Counted from the stretch's first letter, positions 25,908 through 34,189 are shown. The stretch is DNA of 64,000 bases from Pseudothermotoga sp. (GCA_025060105.1 JANXCS010000004.1:62001-126000); one strand, 5' to 3'. The notes: generated by a model not told the origin, from the letters alone. Program-made: numbers and translations.

Positions 25908-26990
25908 TCAGTATTTTTCCCACAGCTGCCCCCAAGGGCTAGTCTTCCTCCAGTTCCGAAAGATCCTTCGTCCTTTCAAACCCCACCAAAAGACATCGTG
26001 ATAGAATTCCGAAGCCAGCACGAACAGATACACCAGTGGGGTTCTGAAAAACAATTTTTGAAACCTCTTGAATGGTCCATACCAAAGAAAATCACCAACT
26101 TTACTTGCAAGGTTATCACCCACATCGAAGTGATAATCCAAATGCGATATGTCATACCCAACGATCTCAATGTTCTCGAGTTTTCCGTTGCCAAGGCCTT
26201 GCTCATCCGCCAATCTTATGTAACCTATCTCCAATGGGTCAAAGCCCATTATCTTCGCCGCCACCGCATCGATCGCCACTTGATCCGCGCTGGCCAGTAT
26301 CAGATCGGTTCGAACCGGCTTCAACGTTCTCGGTCCAGGGCCGTTCCCCGCCGTGGTTCCATCCATGACCGCAAAGATTCCGCTGTGGATCTCTTTCTGT
26401 ATCTTCAGCAGATCCACAAGGGTTTCGTGTATCCAACTGTGTGCATAATGGCGTTTCGTGTTCAACAACCCACCGAAGGCGTTTTTCATGGCTCCGGTGG
26501 TCGTCGTGTAGATGTGGCACTTCATCGTTGGTAGATGAACGATATTCTTTCCCATGAAGAATTCCGGGATTCTTATGCCTTCTGGAAAGATCTTGTCGAG
26601 CACGTTGAGCTTGACCTTAGGTTCATAATTGATCCAGCGCATATGTTCATGTTCAAAGTTGTAGAGTATCGGTACGCTGTATTTTTCATAAACGGAGAGC
26701 AACTTGTTCAGCTTTGCACCTTTTTGGGGTTTCGTCACAACGGTTTTGTTCTCGACAGCCACTATCTGTTCGAAACCCTGTTGCTTCAAACCGAGTATGG
26801 TAGCTTCGAGTTGCCAAGGGGTGGTGTTGGACGAAGGCATCGGAAGATGCCAAGATATGTTATCTTTCAAGATGACCGGACGTGAAAGGTCCAAAACTTT
26901 TCTCACCTCAGCCATTTCGAACACGTGTACGATGTCTCTGAGCACACTTTCTACACTCGTCTTCACCACAAACACTTTCGATTTTTGCAT
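25908..26990 (-). CDS. DUF362 domain protein
   Basis: A 360-residue protein with the DUF362 pattern: VILKDNISWHLPMP near residue 40, an IVHLPTMKCHIYTTTTGAMK segment (about 150-169) with NAFGG shortly after, and TDLILASADQVAIDAVAAK (about 228-246). Many relatives carry ferredoxin-type Cys clusters; this one has a single Cys here and no cluster. The biochemical function of the family is largely unknown. It follows the small transporter gene by 12 bases; ATG with GAGGT upstream. Confidence 0.8.
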   Translation of the reverse strand: MQKSKVFVVKTSVESVLRDIVHVFEMAEVRKVLDLSRPVILKDNISWHLPMPSSNTTPWQLEATILGLKQQGFEQIVAVENKTVVTKPQKGAKLNKLLSVYEKYSVPILYNFEHEHMRWINYEPKVKLNVLDKIFPEGIRIPEFFMGKNIVHLPTMKCHIYTTTTGAMKNAFGGLLNTKRHYAHSWIHETLVDLLKIQKEIHSGIFAVMDGTTAGNGPGPRTLKPVRTDLILASADQVAIDAVAAKIMGFDPLEIGYIRLADEQGLGNGKLENIEIVGYDISHLDYHFDVGDNLASKVGDFLWYGPFKRFQKLFFRTPLVYLFVLASEFYHDVFWWGLKGRRIFRNWRKTSPWGQLWEKY

Positions 26991-27002
26991 CGCAAACCTC
27001 CC

Positions 27003-27356
27003 TCAGAGCGAAACCAGCCATATACCGACAGCTATCACCATCACACCGATGATCTTCAACAATGTGAGATTTTCTTTGAACAAGAAATGAGAAAAGAGTG
27101 ATACTATGACAAAACCAGCACTGGTCATGATGGGATAAGCGATGCTCAACTTGAACTTGGTCAAGCTGAACGTGTACAACACGAACGCGATGCCGAAACA
27201 GACAAGTCCCACCCAAACGTATACGTTCTTCACCGCGTTGAGTATGAACTGTACGAGTCCTTCATCACGCAGCGACTTGGCGACAGACAATTTTACAAAA
27301 ACGTTGGCGAGCGCATTCATGAAGAGTGCAACGATCAGCATGAACAATTGTTTCAC
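27003..27356 (-). CDS. Small EamA/SMR-type transporter (four helices)
   Basis: A 117-residue protein with four membrane helices (LFMLIVALFMNALANVF, VWVGLVCFGIAFVLYTF, AYPIMTSAGFVIVSLF, IIGVMVIAVGIWLV). The size and the AYPIMTS motif match half-size DMT proteins such as EmrE and the ArnE/ArnF subunits that flip undecaprenyl-phosphate-aminoarabinose. Here it sits between a prenyltransferase and a possible glycosyltransferase, so a lipid-sugar flippase role is an attractive inference. GTG start with GGGAGGT inside the end of the ubiA-like gene. Confidence 0.8.
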   Translation of the reverse strand: MKQLFMLIVALFMNALANVFVKLSVAKSLRDEGLVQFILNAVKNVYVWVGLVCFGIAFVLYTFSLTKFKLSIAYPIMTSAGFVIVSLFSHFLFKENLTLLKIIGVMVIAVGIWLVSL

Positions 27357-27360
27357 GTTA

Positions 27361-28218
27361 CTACCTCCCAGTGTAGAGAACGAGCATAACGGTTAAAAAC
27401 CAAAGCCCGATCGCTATCCAAAGGCCTTTGTCTTTCACCAAAATGTCCGTGGGATCTTCCTGACCACTGAGCATCGAGAGGAGCATGTATCTGAACACAC
27501 CGTAACAGACAAACGGTACAGTCAGATAAAGCTTGTCGGTGCCGAATTGTTGAACCGTTCTGTTATCCAAAGTGTAGAGTGCATAGAAAACGATCGACGC
27601 AGTTCCTGTGGAAACTATCACGCTGGTGAGGAGGTTGGCATCGTAAAGCCGGAGCAGAGGTCTTTGACCGTGGTTGTTCTCGCCAGAGACCGTCAATTCA
27701 GCTTTCCTCTTGCTGAATCCTAGGAATAAGGAAAGGAAAAACGTGCTGATGATCAACCACGCAGAGGGTGAAAGGTTCAAAACATAACTTCCAGCCATGA
27801 CTCTCATCGCAAAACCAGCAGCTATGCAAAAGACATCCACAAGGATCATTTTCTTACCCCTGAACGTGTAGAAAACGTTCAAAAGAACGTAGATCAGAAA
27901 GCAAATGAAAACGTACCACGATAAAAGCAAAGAACCAACGAAAGAGACTATCAACAAAGTGAAAAAGAGAAAATAGCTCAACCGAACACTCACCTGACCA
28001 CTCGCTATTGGACGTTTTTTCTTGGTCGGATGCAGTTTGTCCAACGGCGCATCTTCTATGTCGTTCAGTATGTACACCGCGCTGGACACACAACAAAAAA
28101 GTACGAAGACGGCGAAAGAACGTGAAAAATCTCGTAAGAAGAAAAGCTTTCTTGAAAACAACAGAGGAACTATCACGAACAAATTCTTGACCCACTGCTT
28201 TGGCCTCAACAGTATCAA
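27361..28218 (-). CDS. UbiA-family prenyltransferase, decaprenyl-phosphate phosphoribosyltransferase-like
   Basis: A 285-residue membrane enzyme of the UbiA superfamily. It carries the first aspartate motif NDIEDAPLDKLHPTKKKRP and the second motif region DVFCIAAGFAMRVMAG. LRPKQWVKN at the N-terminus and the HPTKKKRPIASG run are typical of the DPPR-synthase branch (Rv3806c type), which moves phosphoribose from PRPP onto polyprenyl phosphate. The start is uncertain: TGA and TAA close the frame just upstream, and between them and the body only CTG 28227 and TTG 28218 or 28209 remain. GGGGTGA lies 6 bases before the CTG but 15 before the TTG. Confidence 0.85.
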   Translation of the reverse strand: MILLRPKQWVKNLFVIVPLLFSRKLFFLRDFSRSFAVFVLFCCVSSAVYILNDIEDAPLDKLHPTKKKRPIASGQVSVRLSYFLFFTLLIVSFVGSLLLSWYVFICFLIYVLLNVFYTFRGKKMILVDVFCIAAGFAMRVMAGSYVLNLSPSAWLIISTFFLSLFLGFSKRKAELTVSGENNHGQRPLLRLYDANLLTSVIVSTGTASIVFYALYTLDNRTVQQFGTDKLYLTVPFVCYGVFRYMLLSMLSGQEDPTDILVKDKGLWIAIGLWFLTVMLVLYTGR

Positions 28219-28267
28219 AAGATCCAGTTTTTATCACCCCAAGATGCTTCTGTCTCGTGTTTCTGTG

Positions 28268-28276
28268 ATTATACCA
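28268..28276 (-). promoter_or_regulatory. Extended -10 promoter of the UbiA-SMR-DUF362 set
   Basis: Minus-strand TGGTATAAT, an extended -10 element, lies about 40 bases before the ubiA-like gene and just past the terminator of the msmK gene. No good -35 is seen, as is usual with the extended form. Confidence 0.55.
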
Positions 28277-28303
28277 AAAATGTTGGGGGCCTTTCGCCCC
28301 CAA
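28275..28303 (-). terminator. Intrinsic terminator after the sugar ABC ATPase
   Basis: TTGGGGGC / GCCCCCAA, an 8-bp stem with a five-base loop (28283-28303), followed by CATTTTTGG in the minus-strand transcript. It ends the antitoxin-ATPase unit and separates it from the UbiA set. Confidence 0.8.
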
Positions 28304-28331
28304 TTCGATGGAAAGGATGTTTCTATTTAGC

Positions 28332-29435
28332 TCACAGTATCGCTTTTTGTGTTTCTTTGTCGAACACGTGTATCATGTTCATATCGAAGACCAAATCTAT
28401 CCTTTCACCTTCCTTAGCTTTCGTCCTTGGATCCACCCTCGCAACGAGCGTGTCTTCACCGCAGGTGACGTGTAGAAGCGTTTCGCTACCGAGCGGTTCG
28501 ACGACGTCCACCATGCCCGTTATCGTGTTTTCTGGTTGTGGAGCGATGGCGAAGAGTTTATCAAAGATGTTCTCCGGCCTTATCCCGAACACGACCTCTT
28601 TATCGATCCATTTCTCCAAAATGGGCTCATGCTCTTTGACAACTTTCACTTTGAAACCGCTCGTTTTGATCCATATACCACCGCGTTCAGCGATTATCAA
28701 GGCGTTCAAGAAATTCATCGCTGGGCTTCCGATGAATCCAGCAACGAACATGTTCGCTGGTTTGTTGTAAACCTCGTAGGGAGAACCTATCTGCTGGACC
28801 ATGCCATCCTTCATGACGACGATCTTATCAGCCATCGTCATCGCTTCGACTTGGTCGTGCGTGACGTATATGATCGTCGCACCCAACCTGTGGTGCAGCT
28901 TTTTCAACTCGCTCCTCATCTGCACCCTCAGTTTAGCGTCCAAGTTCGACAGTGGCTCGTCGAACAAAAAGACCTTCGGATTCCTCACGATGGCTCTACC
29001 AACGGCGACACGCTGTCTCTGACCTCCAGAGAGTTGCCTAGGTTTTCTATCCAAAAGATCTTCAATCCCCAGAATTCTCGCAGCTTCTCTCACTCTTCTA
29101 TCGATCTCATCCTTCGGAAATTTCCTCAGTTTCAATCCGAACGCCATGTTCTCATAGACAGACATATGTGGATAGAGCGCGTAGTTCTGAAAAACCATGG
29201 CGATGTCCCTATCCTTCGGTTCAACATCGTTCACCACTTTACCATCGATCTTGATGACGCCTTTCGTGATCTCTTCCAAACCGGCGATCATCCTCAGTGT
29301 GGTCGTCTTTCCACAACCTGACGGTCCCAAGAGCACGGTGAATTCCTTGTCCTCAACCGTCAAAGTCACATCCTTCACCGCCACAACTTTGTTGTCGAAG
29401 ATCTTCGTAACATTCTCTAGCTCCACCTTCGCCAT
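28332..29435 (-). CDS. Sugar ABC transporter ATPase (MsmK/UgpC/MalK family)
   Basis: A 367-residue ATPase of carbohydrate importers. Walker A GPSGCGKTTTLR, signature LSGGQRQRVAVGRA, Walker B KVFLFDEPLSNLD and H-loop YVTHD are intact; the C-terminal MalK-type regulatory OB domain follows (FGIRPENIFDK near residue 290). It has no permease or binding protein beside it, so it probably energises several sugar transporters encoded elsewhere, as MsmK does. ATG 29435 with TGAGGAGGTG upstream; that site overlaps the stop of the antitoxin gene, which couples the two. Confidence 0.92.
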   Translation of the reverse strand: MAKVELENVTKIFDNKVVAVKDVTLTVEDKEFTVLLGPSGCGKTTTLRMIAGLEEITKGVIKIDGKVVNDVEPKDRDIAMVFQNYALYPHMSVYENMAFGLKLRKFPKDEIDRRVREAARILGIEDLLDRKPRQLSGGQRQRVAVGRAIVRNPKVFLFDEPLSNLDAKLRVQMRSELKKLHHRLGATIIYVTHDQVEAMTMADKIVVMKDGMVQQIGSPYEVYNKPANMFVAGFIGSPAMNFLNALIIAERGGIWIKTSGFKVKVVKEHEPILEKWIDKEVVFGIRPENIFDKLFAIAPQPENTITGMVDVVEPLGSETLLHVTCGEDTLVARVDPRTKAKEGERIDLVFDMNMIHVFDKETQKAIL

Positions 29436-29439
29436 CGAT

Positions 29440-29703
29440 TCACACCTCCTCAATATCTTCTTGCAAAAGTTCTTTCTGGCTCACTTCACCATGGAGCGAT
29501 GGATCACCCACTTCGAGCAGGTACAGATCGTAAACCTGATCGAGAAAGTTCATGATCTTTCTGTAACGTTCGTAGTCGATGAGGACGGCGTGTGGGACAC
29601 CATTTTTGGTTATCACGACATCCGTTTTTCGCGCCTTCTTTAAAACTTCCGAGAACTTCGCCTTGGCACCAGCAAGACTGAAGAACTCGAGTTGTCCTCG
29701 CAC
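29440..29703 (-). CDS. Phd/YefM-family antitoxin-like protein, no partner toxin
   Basis: An 87-residue protein with the Phd/YefM fold pattern: FFSLAGAKAKFSEVLKKAR, then VVITKNGVPHAVLIDYERY, and an acidic C-terminal half that in toxin-antitoxin pairs binds the toxin. No RelE/ParE- or Doc-like gene is next to it on either side; the following gene is the sugar ABC ATPase, whose ribosome binding site lies on this gene's stop codon. GTG start with AAGGAGGA upstream. It may act as a stand-alone autorepressor of this unit, or its toxin may be elsewhere. Confidence 0.8.
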   Translation of the reverse strand: MRGQLEFFSLAGAKAKFSEVLKKARKTDVVITKNGVPHAVLIDYERYRKIMNFLDQVYDLYLLEVGDPSLHGEVSQKELLQEDIEEV

Positions 29704-29723
29704 ATCATTCCTCCTTGACCAAA

Positions 29724-29752
29724 ATTATAGTCAAGTTAACAGAAAATTTCAA
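29724..29752 (-). promoter_or_regulatory. Promoter of the antitoxin-ATPase unit
   Basis: TTGAAA (29747-29752) and TATAAT (29724-29729) on the minus strand with exactly 17 bases between them. The start would be near 29717, giving a leader of about 14 bases with AAGGAGGA. This is the best-matched promoter in the window together with that of the tRNA. Confidence 0.75.
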
Positions 29753-29791
29753 GCCTTTCGCAACGCTGATCCAGGGGCGATCCCATCGGGT

Positions 29792-29797
29792 TATAAT
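29792..29797 (+). promoter_or_regulatory. Putative -10 element of the histidine kinase run
   Basis: TATAAT about 40 bases before the histidine kinase ATG; no convincing -35. It is back to back with the antitoxin promoter. Confidence 0.4.
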
Positions 29798-29836
29798 ACT
29801 AAGGAAAAAACGCCTTTCGAAGGAGAAGTGCGCGAA

Positions 29837-31309
29837 ATGCCAGGTCAAGTTGCTTCACACAAGCTTTATTCACTACTTTCAAGCTTTATAAGAGAAATAA
29901 CGAACGCTAAGGAACCTGAACTTTTACTGGATGCCTTGATGAGAATATTTCAAAGATTTGTCGATTGCGATCGCATCGTTGTTCTAGATAAAAATCTTGA
30001 GAGTAAAAAAGGAAATCTCCAAGGCTTAGAACTGAACAAAGATTTGAAGTCAATGATAGAGTGGTCTCTGAACAACCACTCTCCCATTTCGCTACCTTCG
30101 AACGATCGGGTCGTTCACATTTTTCCACTGGTGAAATCAAACAACGTGCTCGGAGTTTTACTCGCATGGAGCAAGGATGAAATCGTCGTGGAGACAGCTG
30201 AACTGCTCCGTACTTTCGCTTTCCTCTCCGCCGTGGTTCTAGAGAACCTCGAGCTCTATTCATCATTGCAACTTCAGCACAGGATGGTCGAAGAAACCAA
30301 GAATTACATGCACAGGATTTTGGACTCCTTTCCTCAATACATCGCCGTCTTCGATCAAGGAACGAATATCGTGTTCGCAAACTCTGGCTATATTCAGTTT
30401 TCGCTCAACAACAAACTATTGAACCAAATCACGGAATTGGTTCAAAGAACTTTTCTCAAAGAATCGCGCCAGACGCTCGAAGTTGAAGATACCGGCAGTT
30501 TCTATTCTCTCGTGGCAGAACCGATAGAATACGAAGGACAACCACAAGTTCTATTGACTATAACGGACGTGACGAACACGAAAGAGGTGGAAAAACTCAA
30601 AGCCATAGATCAACTGAAAACGGAGTTCGTTGCGAACATTTCTCACGAATTGAAAACGCCACTCGCAGCGATCAAAGCTTACGCGGAAACCATCTTGACC
30701 AGCCTAGATGCTTTGGATCAATCGACGTTGGTTGAATTCGTGCAGATCATCCACAAAGAGAGCGAGCATTTGGAGTCGATACTCGAGGAATTACTCGATT
30801 TCTCCAGACTCGAGCAAAGAAGTTTCACACTTGAGAAGAGTACGTTCGATCTGACCGGTTTGATCAGAGAATCGATCAGATCGATGGATGAACTGGCCAG
30901 ATCGAAAGGTGTTCGGATAGAGTTGCTCACCAAAGAACCCATACTGGTGAGGGCTGATCAGAGACGTTTGAAACAAGTCATTACGAATTTATTGAACAAC
31001 GGTGTGAAGTACGCAAAAGAAAGCGCGATCGACAAGTACGTGAAAGTTAAAGTGAGCAAACTGCATGAAAAAGTTTTACTGGAAGTGTCAGACAACGGCA
31101 TAGGTATACCGAAGGAATATCATCAAAAGGTGTTCGAAAGATTCTTCAGAGTGGGAACGATCATGGACCACAGAGTAGAAGGTACTGGTCTCGGTTTGAC
31201 CATCGCAAAACAGATAGTCGAATTGCATGGAGGACGCATATGGTTAGAGAGTGAACCGAACGTTGGAACGACCGTTTTCGTTGAACTTCCTCTGGAGGTC
31301 GAAAAATGA
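29837..31309 (+). CDS. Soluble sensor histidine kinase (GAF-like, PAS, HisKA, HATPase)
   Basis: A 490-residue kinase without membrane helices. A GAF-like region (about 1-170) is followed by a helix and a PAS domain (about 190-300), then the dimerisation domain with the phosphoacceptor H in NISHELKTPLAAIKAYAE, and the ATP-binding domain with NGVKYAKES (N box), SDNGIGIPKEYHQKVFERFF and GTGLGLTIAKQI. The open frame extends back to 29579 but the stretch before 29837 lies across two promoters; ATG 29837, or GTG 29828 in the same frame, follows AAGGAGA. No response regulator is adjacent; the next gene is an HDOD protein. The ligand and partner are unknown. Confidence 0.88.
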   Translation: MPGQVASHKLYSLLSSFIREITNAKEPELLLDALMRIFQRFVDCDRIVVLDKNLESKKGNLQGLELNKDLKSMIEWSLNNHSPISLPSNDRVVHIFPLVKSNNVLGVLLAWSKDEIVVETAELLRTFAFLSAVVLENLELYSSLQLQHRMVEETKNYMHRILDSFPQYIAVFDQGTNIVFANSGYIQFSLNNKLLNQITELVQRTFLKESRQTLEVEDTGSFYSLVAEPIEYEGQPQVLLTITDVTNTKEVEKLKAIDQLKTEFVANISHELKTPLAAIKAYAETILTSLDALDQSTLVEFVQIIHKESEHLESILEELLDFSRLEQRSFTLEKSTFDLTGLIRESIRSMDELARSKGVRIELLTKEPILVRADQRRLKQVITNLLNNGVKYAKESAIDKYVKVKVSKLHEKVLLEVSDNGIGIPKEYHQKVFERFFRVGTIMDHRVEGTGLGLTIAKQIVELHGGRIWLESEPNVGTTVFVELPLEVEK

Positions 31310-32169
31310 AGCTTGAAGAAATAATCAGCAGGATAGAGGAATTACCAACACCAGACCCAGTTGTTCAAAAAATCATAGCGGTTGCGTCTGATCCCAACGC
31401 ATCGGCGAAAGATCTTGCAAACGTGATAAGGCTCGATCCAAGCTTGACGGTGCGCGTACTGAGGCTTGTGAATTCTGCCTACTATGGTTTACCAAGAAAA
31501 ATAGCTGAACTGAGTGAAGCGGTCATGATTCTTGGGTTCAAAACCGTCAGAAACATAGCATTGAGCGTTTTCACTTACAGCTCCGTGGTGAGGAGGAAAA
31601 AATCGTCGATCGATCATGTGGGACTGTGGAAGCATTTCGTCGGTGTTGCCGTTGCTTCCGAGCTGATCGCACAGTTGGTGGGGTATCCCAACAAAGAAGA
31701 ACTCTTCGTAGCAGGACTTTTGCACGACGTGGGAAAGGTGACGCTGGAATTCGTCTCCCCTGAGATGTTCATGGCTGTGGCTAAACTTACAAAAACGTTG
31801 AAGATCTCTTTCTTCGAAGCAGAGAAAAAGTTGGACCTTCCCAACCACGCGTTGATAAGTATGAAAACCATAGAAAGATGGGGACTGCCAGAACTCGTAT
31901 CTCAATCCTGCGGGGGTCATCACACGCCGAACACTTTCTCCGAAAGCCTGTACTCCGATGTGATTTGCATGGTTCACGTGAGCGATTTTTTCGTGAACGC
32001 CATTGGTTACGGTGAGTCATATTCTTATGGAGGTTTGGAACTTTCACCTTACGCATTGAACCTTCTGGGATTGAAGCCGAAGATGCTGACCAATTATCTG
32101 GGAAAATTGAAAGAAAAACTTGCAACCGCTGAAGAGTTCCTCAAAATAGAGCAGGAGGCGGTAGTATGA
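31306..32169 (+). CDS. HDOD domain protein
   Basis: A 287-residue single-domain HDOD protein: LPTPDPVVQKIIAVASDP, then NVIRLDPSLTVRVLRLVNSA and a conserved YYGLP. The HD-like motif LLHDVGKV is present (about 144-150), so unlike many HDOD proteins it keeps part of an HD site. HDOD proteins act in signalling and regulation, often downstream of kinases. ATG overlaps the kinase stop by 4 bases and its own stop overlaps rbfA, so a sensory pair is fused to a translation and cofactor run. Confidence 0.85.
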   Translation: MKLEEIISRIEELPTPDPVVQKIIAVASDPNASAKDLANVIRLDPSLTVRVLRLVNSAYYGLPRKIAELSEAVMILGFKTVRNIALSVFTYSSVVRRKKSSIDHVGLWKHFVGVAVASELIAQLVGYPNKEELFVAGLLHDVGKVTLEFVSPEMFMAVAKLTKTLKISFFEAEKKLDLPNHALISMKTIERWGLPELVSQSCGGHHTPNTFSESLYSDVICMVHVSDFFVNAIGYGESYSYGGLELSPYALNLLGLKPKMLTNYLGKLKEKLATAEEFLKIEQEAVV

Positions 32170-32525
32170 AACCCGATTACAGGAAAGCGATGTTGGAATC
32201 TGAAATCGTCAAGTTAGTTTCAGAAGCTTTGAGAGAAGCGAAAGATCCGAAGCTGAAAGACCGCATAATCACAGTCTCGAGGGCAGAACTTTCAGCCGAC
32301 AAGAGGTTTGTTGATGTCTACATCAGCTCGATGGGAGACGAAAAGGAAAGAAAAGATCTCGTGGAACATTTGAACAAGATCAAAGGTTATTTCAGGACTT
32401 ACTTGGCGAACAATCTCGATCTGTTCGCAGTGCCTCAAGTTCGTTTCAAAGAAGATCCCGGTATAGAAGCGAGTGTAAGGGTCCAAGAATTGCTCAACAA
32501 GCTCAAGGAGGAGAAAAAGCAGTGA
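32166..32525 (+). CDS. rbfA: Ribosome-binding factor A
   Basis: A 119-residue KH-type factor for maturation of the 30S subunit. The N-terminal helix VKLVSEALREAKDPKL and the segment ITVSRAELSADKRFVDVYIS are the family signature, with PQVRFKEDPGIE towards the end. ATG overlaps the HDOD stop; the stop overlaps truB by 4 bases. RbfA-TruB-RibF order is common across bacteria. Confidence 0.94.
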   Translation: MKPDYRKAMLESEIVKLVSEALREAKDPKLKDRIITVSRAELSADKRFVDVYISSMGDEKERKDLVEHLNKIKGYFRTYLANNLDLFAVPQVRFKEDPGIEASVRVQELLNKLKEEKKQ

Positions 32526-33448
32526 GTCTTTCCGGCATACTGCTCGTCGATAAACCCAAAGGTCCCACATCCCACGATGTCGTCGAAGTGGTTAGGAAGA
32601 AAATGAATCTGAGACGTGTGGGACACGCTGGCACACTCGATCCTTTTGCGACTGGATTGCTCGTGATCGGGATCGGTAATGCTACGAGAATTTTGGAATA
32701 CCTCATGCAGCACCGCAAAGTTTACAGAGTCAAGATGAAGCTCGGTCTCATCACCGATACTTTCGACATAACTGGGAGAGTTGAAGAAGAAAGACCATGC
32801 ATCGCAACGAAGGAAGAAATAATACAAGCAGTCAACAGCTTCGTTGGAACTTACGTTCAAATACCACCGGCCTATTCCGCCAAAAAATACAAAGGAGAGA
32901 GATTGTACGAGCTGGCGAGACAAGGAAAGATCATCAGGTTACCACCGAGACAGGTGACGATCTACAAGATAGAAGATATAGTTGTGGAAGATCTCACGGT
33001 GTCTTTCATCGTTGAAACCAGTCCCGGCACTTACGTGAGATCGCTGTGCATGGACATCGGCTACAAACTAGGTTGTGGTGCCACGGCTTTGGAACTCAGA
33101 AGGCTTCGTGTTGGACCGTTCCAAGTTGAGCACGCCGTGGATGTTTACACCGCCAGCGCCGAAGAGTTGTCAAAACGTCTGATTCCCATGTCGAAAGTTC
33201 TCGATTTTCCAAAAGTGTGGATAAAGAACGAAGCTCGTGAAAAGGTGCTCAATGGTGTGAAACTCCAAGTGGATGACTTGTTGAACTATGAACATTTCGA
33301 GAAGGAAGATGTGGTACAAGTCTTCAGTGGAGAAGAGTTGGTCTGCCTGGCACGTGCCGAAAGACGTTCGAATTTCATAGAAACGCTCCTTAGGCAACAA
33401 AGAAACGAAATCGTTCTGAAACCACTCAAAGTCTTCAAGGAGAACTGA
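32522..33448 (+). CDS. truB: tRNA pseudouridine-55 synthase TruB
   Basis: Makes pseudouridine 55 in the T loop of tRNAs. 308 residues with GILLVDKPKGPTSHDVV, the catalytic aspartate in GHAGTLDPFATGLL and the YSAKKYKGERLYELAR segment, plus a C-terminal PUA-like domain (about 230-308). GTG start overlaps the rbfA stop. T. maritima TruB has been crystallised and is similar in size. Confidence 0.96.
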   Translation: MSLSGILLVDKPKGPTSHDVVEVVRKKMNLRRVGHAGTLDPFATGLLVIGIGNATRILEYLMQHRKVYRVKMKLGLITDTFDITGRVEEERPCIATKEEIIQAVNSFVGTYVQIPPAYSAKKYKGERLYELARQGKIIRLPPRQVTIYKIEDIVVEDLTVSFIVETSPGTYVRSLCMDIGYKLGCGATALELRRLRVGPFQVEHAVDVYTASAEELSKRLIPMSKVLDFPKVWIKNEAREKVLNGVKLQVDDLLNYEHFEKEDVVQVFSGEELVCLARAERRSNFIETLLRQQRNEIVLKPLKVFKEN

Positions 33449-33451
33449 GCT

Positions 33452-34189
33452 ATGTATGTGGTGACGATCGGCGTCTTCGATGGAGTTCACCTTGGCCATA
33501 AGGAGCTACTCAGAAGGGTCGAAGAGCTGGCCGAGGGCAGAAAATACCGTTCGAGAGTGATCGTTGTTTCACATCCTTTCGAGCATTTGAGTGGCGATTT
33601 CGAAGGATTGATAACGAGTCATGAGCGAAGAATTTTGCTTTTGTCGAACTACGCCGACGAAGTGATCATGTTGGATCTCAAAGGCATCAAGGACATGTCA
33701 GCAGAAGATTTCTTCGAGCGATTCATAGCCAAAGATACGGCTATACTCGTCGTCGGAAAGGACTTCAGATTCGGAAAGAACGCCGAAGGAGATCTACGAC
33801 TCCTTGAGAATCTATGCTCGAGGAAAAACATAGAACTGATAGCCCTTCCAGACATCCTAGATGGCCAAAACTTGCGCATAAGCAGTTCACGGATAAGAAA
33901 ATTGATCAGGGAGGGAAAGATAAAAGAAGCTGAGGAGCTGCTCGGTCATGACTATCTGCTCGAAGCTGTAGTCTCGAGCGTTGAAAACTTCGACTCTCAG
34001 GACGTTGCTGTACTTGAACCATTCAAGGACCTCGTCGTACCTGCGTATGGAAGATTTCAAGTGGAGGAAAAACGCTTTGGGCTGAGAGGAACGGTGGCGT
34101 TCGAACGCGAAGTGAAACTGTTCAGTGAAGAGTTGAAATTGGCGATTGGAAGTTGTGTACATTTGAAACTGGTGGGGGGTGTTGCATGA
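33452..34189 (+). CDS. ribF: RibF-type FAD synthetase lacking a recognisable riboflavin kinase domain
   Basis: A 245-residue protein. The N-terminal nucleotidyltransferase domain (1-165) is complete: TIGVFDGVHLGHKELLRR with the HxGH site and the ISSSRIRKLI motif. Bifunctional RibF proteins then carry a flavokinase beta barrel of about 120 residues with a PTAN-type motif. Here only about 75 residues remain after residue 170, and neither a PTAN motif nor a GxY-type site is visible. FAD synthesis from FMN should be possible; riboflavin phosphorylation probably is not. Three bases separate it from truB. Confidence 0.85.
   Translation: MYVVTIGVFDGVHLGHKELLRRVEELAEGRKYRSRVIVVSHPFEHLSGDFEGLITSHERRILLLSNYADEVIMLDLKGIKDMSAEDFFERFIAKDTAILVVGKDFRFGKNAEGDLRLLENLCSRKNIELIALPDILDGQNLRISSSRIRKLIREGKIKEAEELLGHDYLLEAVVSSVENFDSQDVAVLEPFKDLVVPAYGRFQVEEKRFGLRGTVAFEREVKLFSEELKLAIGSCVHLKLVGGVA

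Noticed and set aside
29579-29836. N-terminal extension of the histidine kinase frame
   Set aside because: It runs across the antitoxin gene and both promoters; ATG 29837 with AAGGAGA is a better start.
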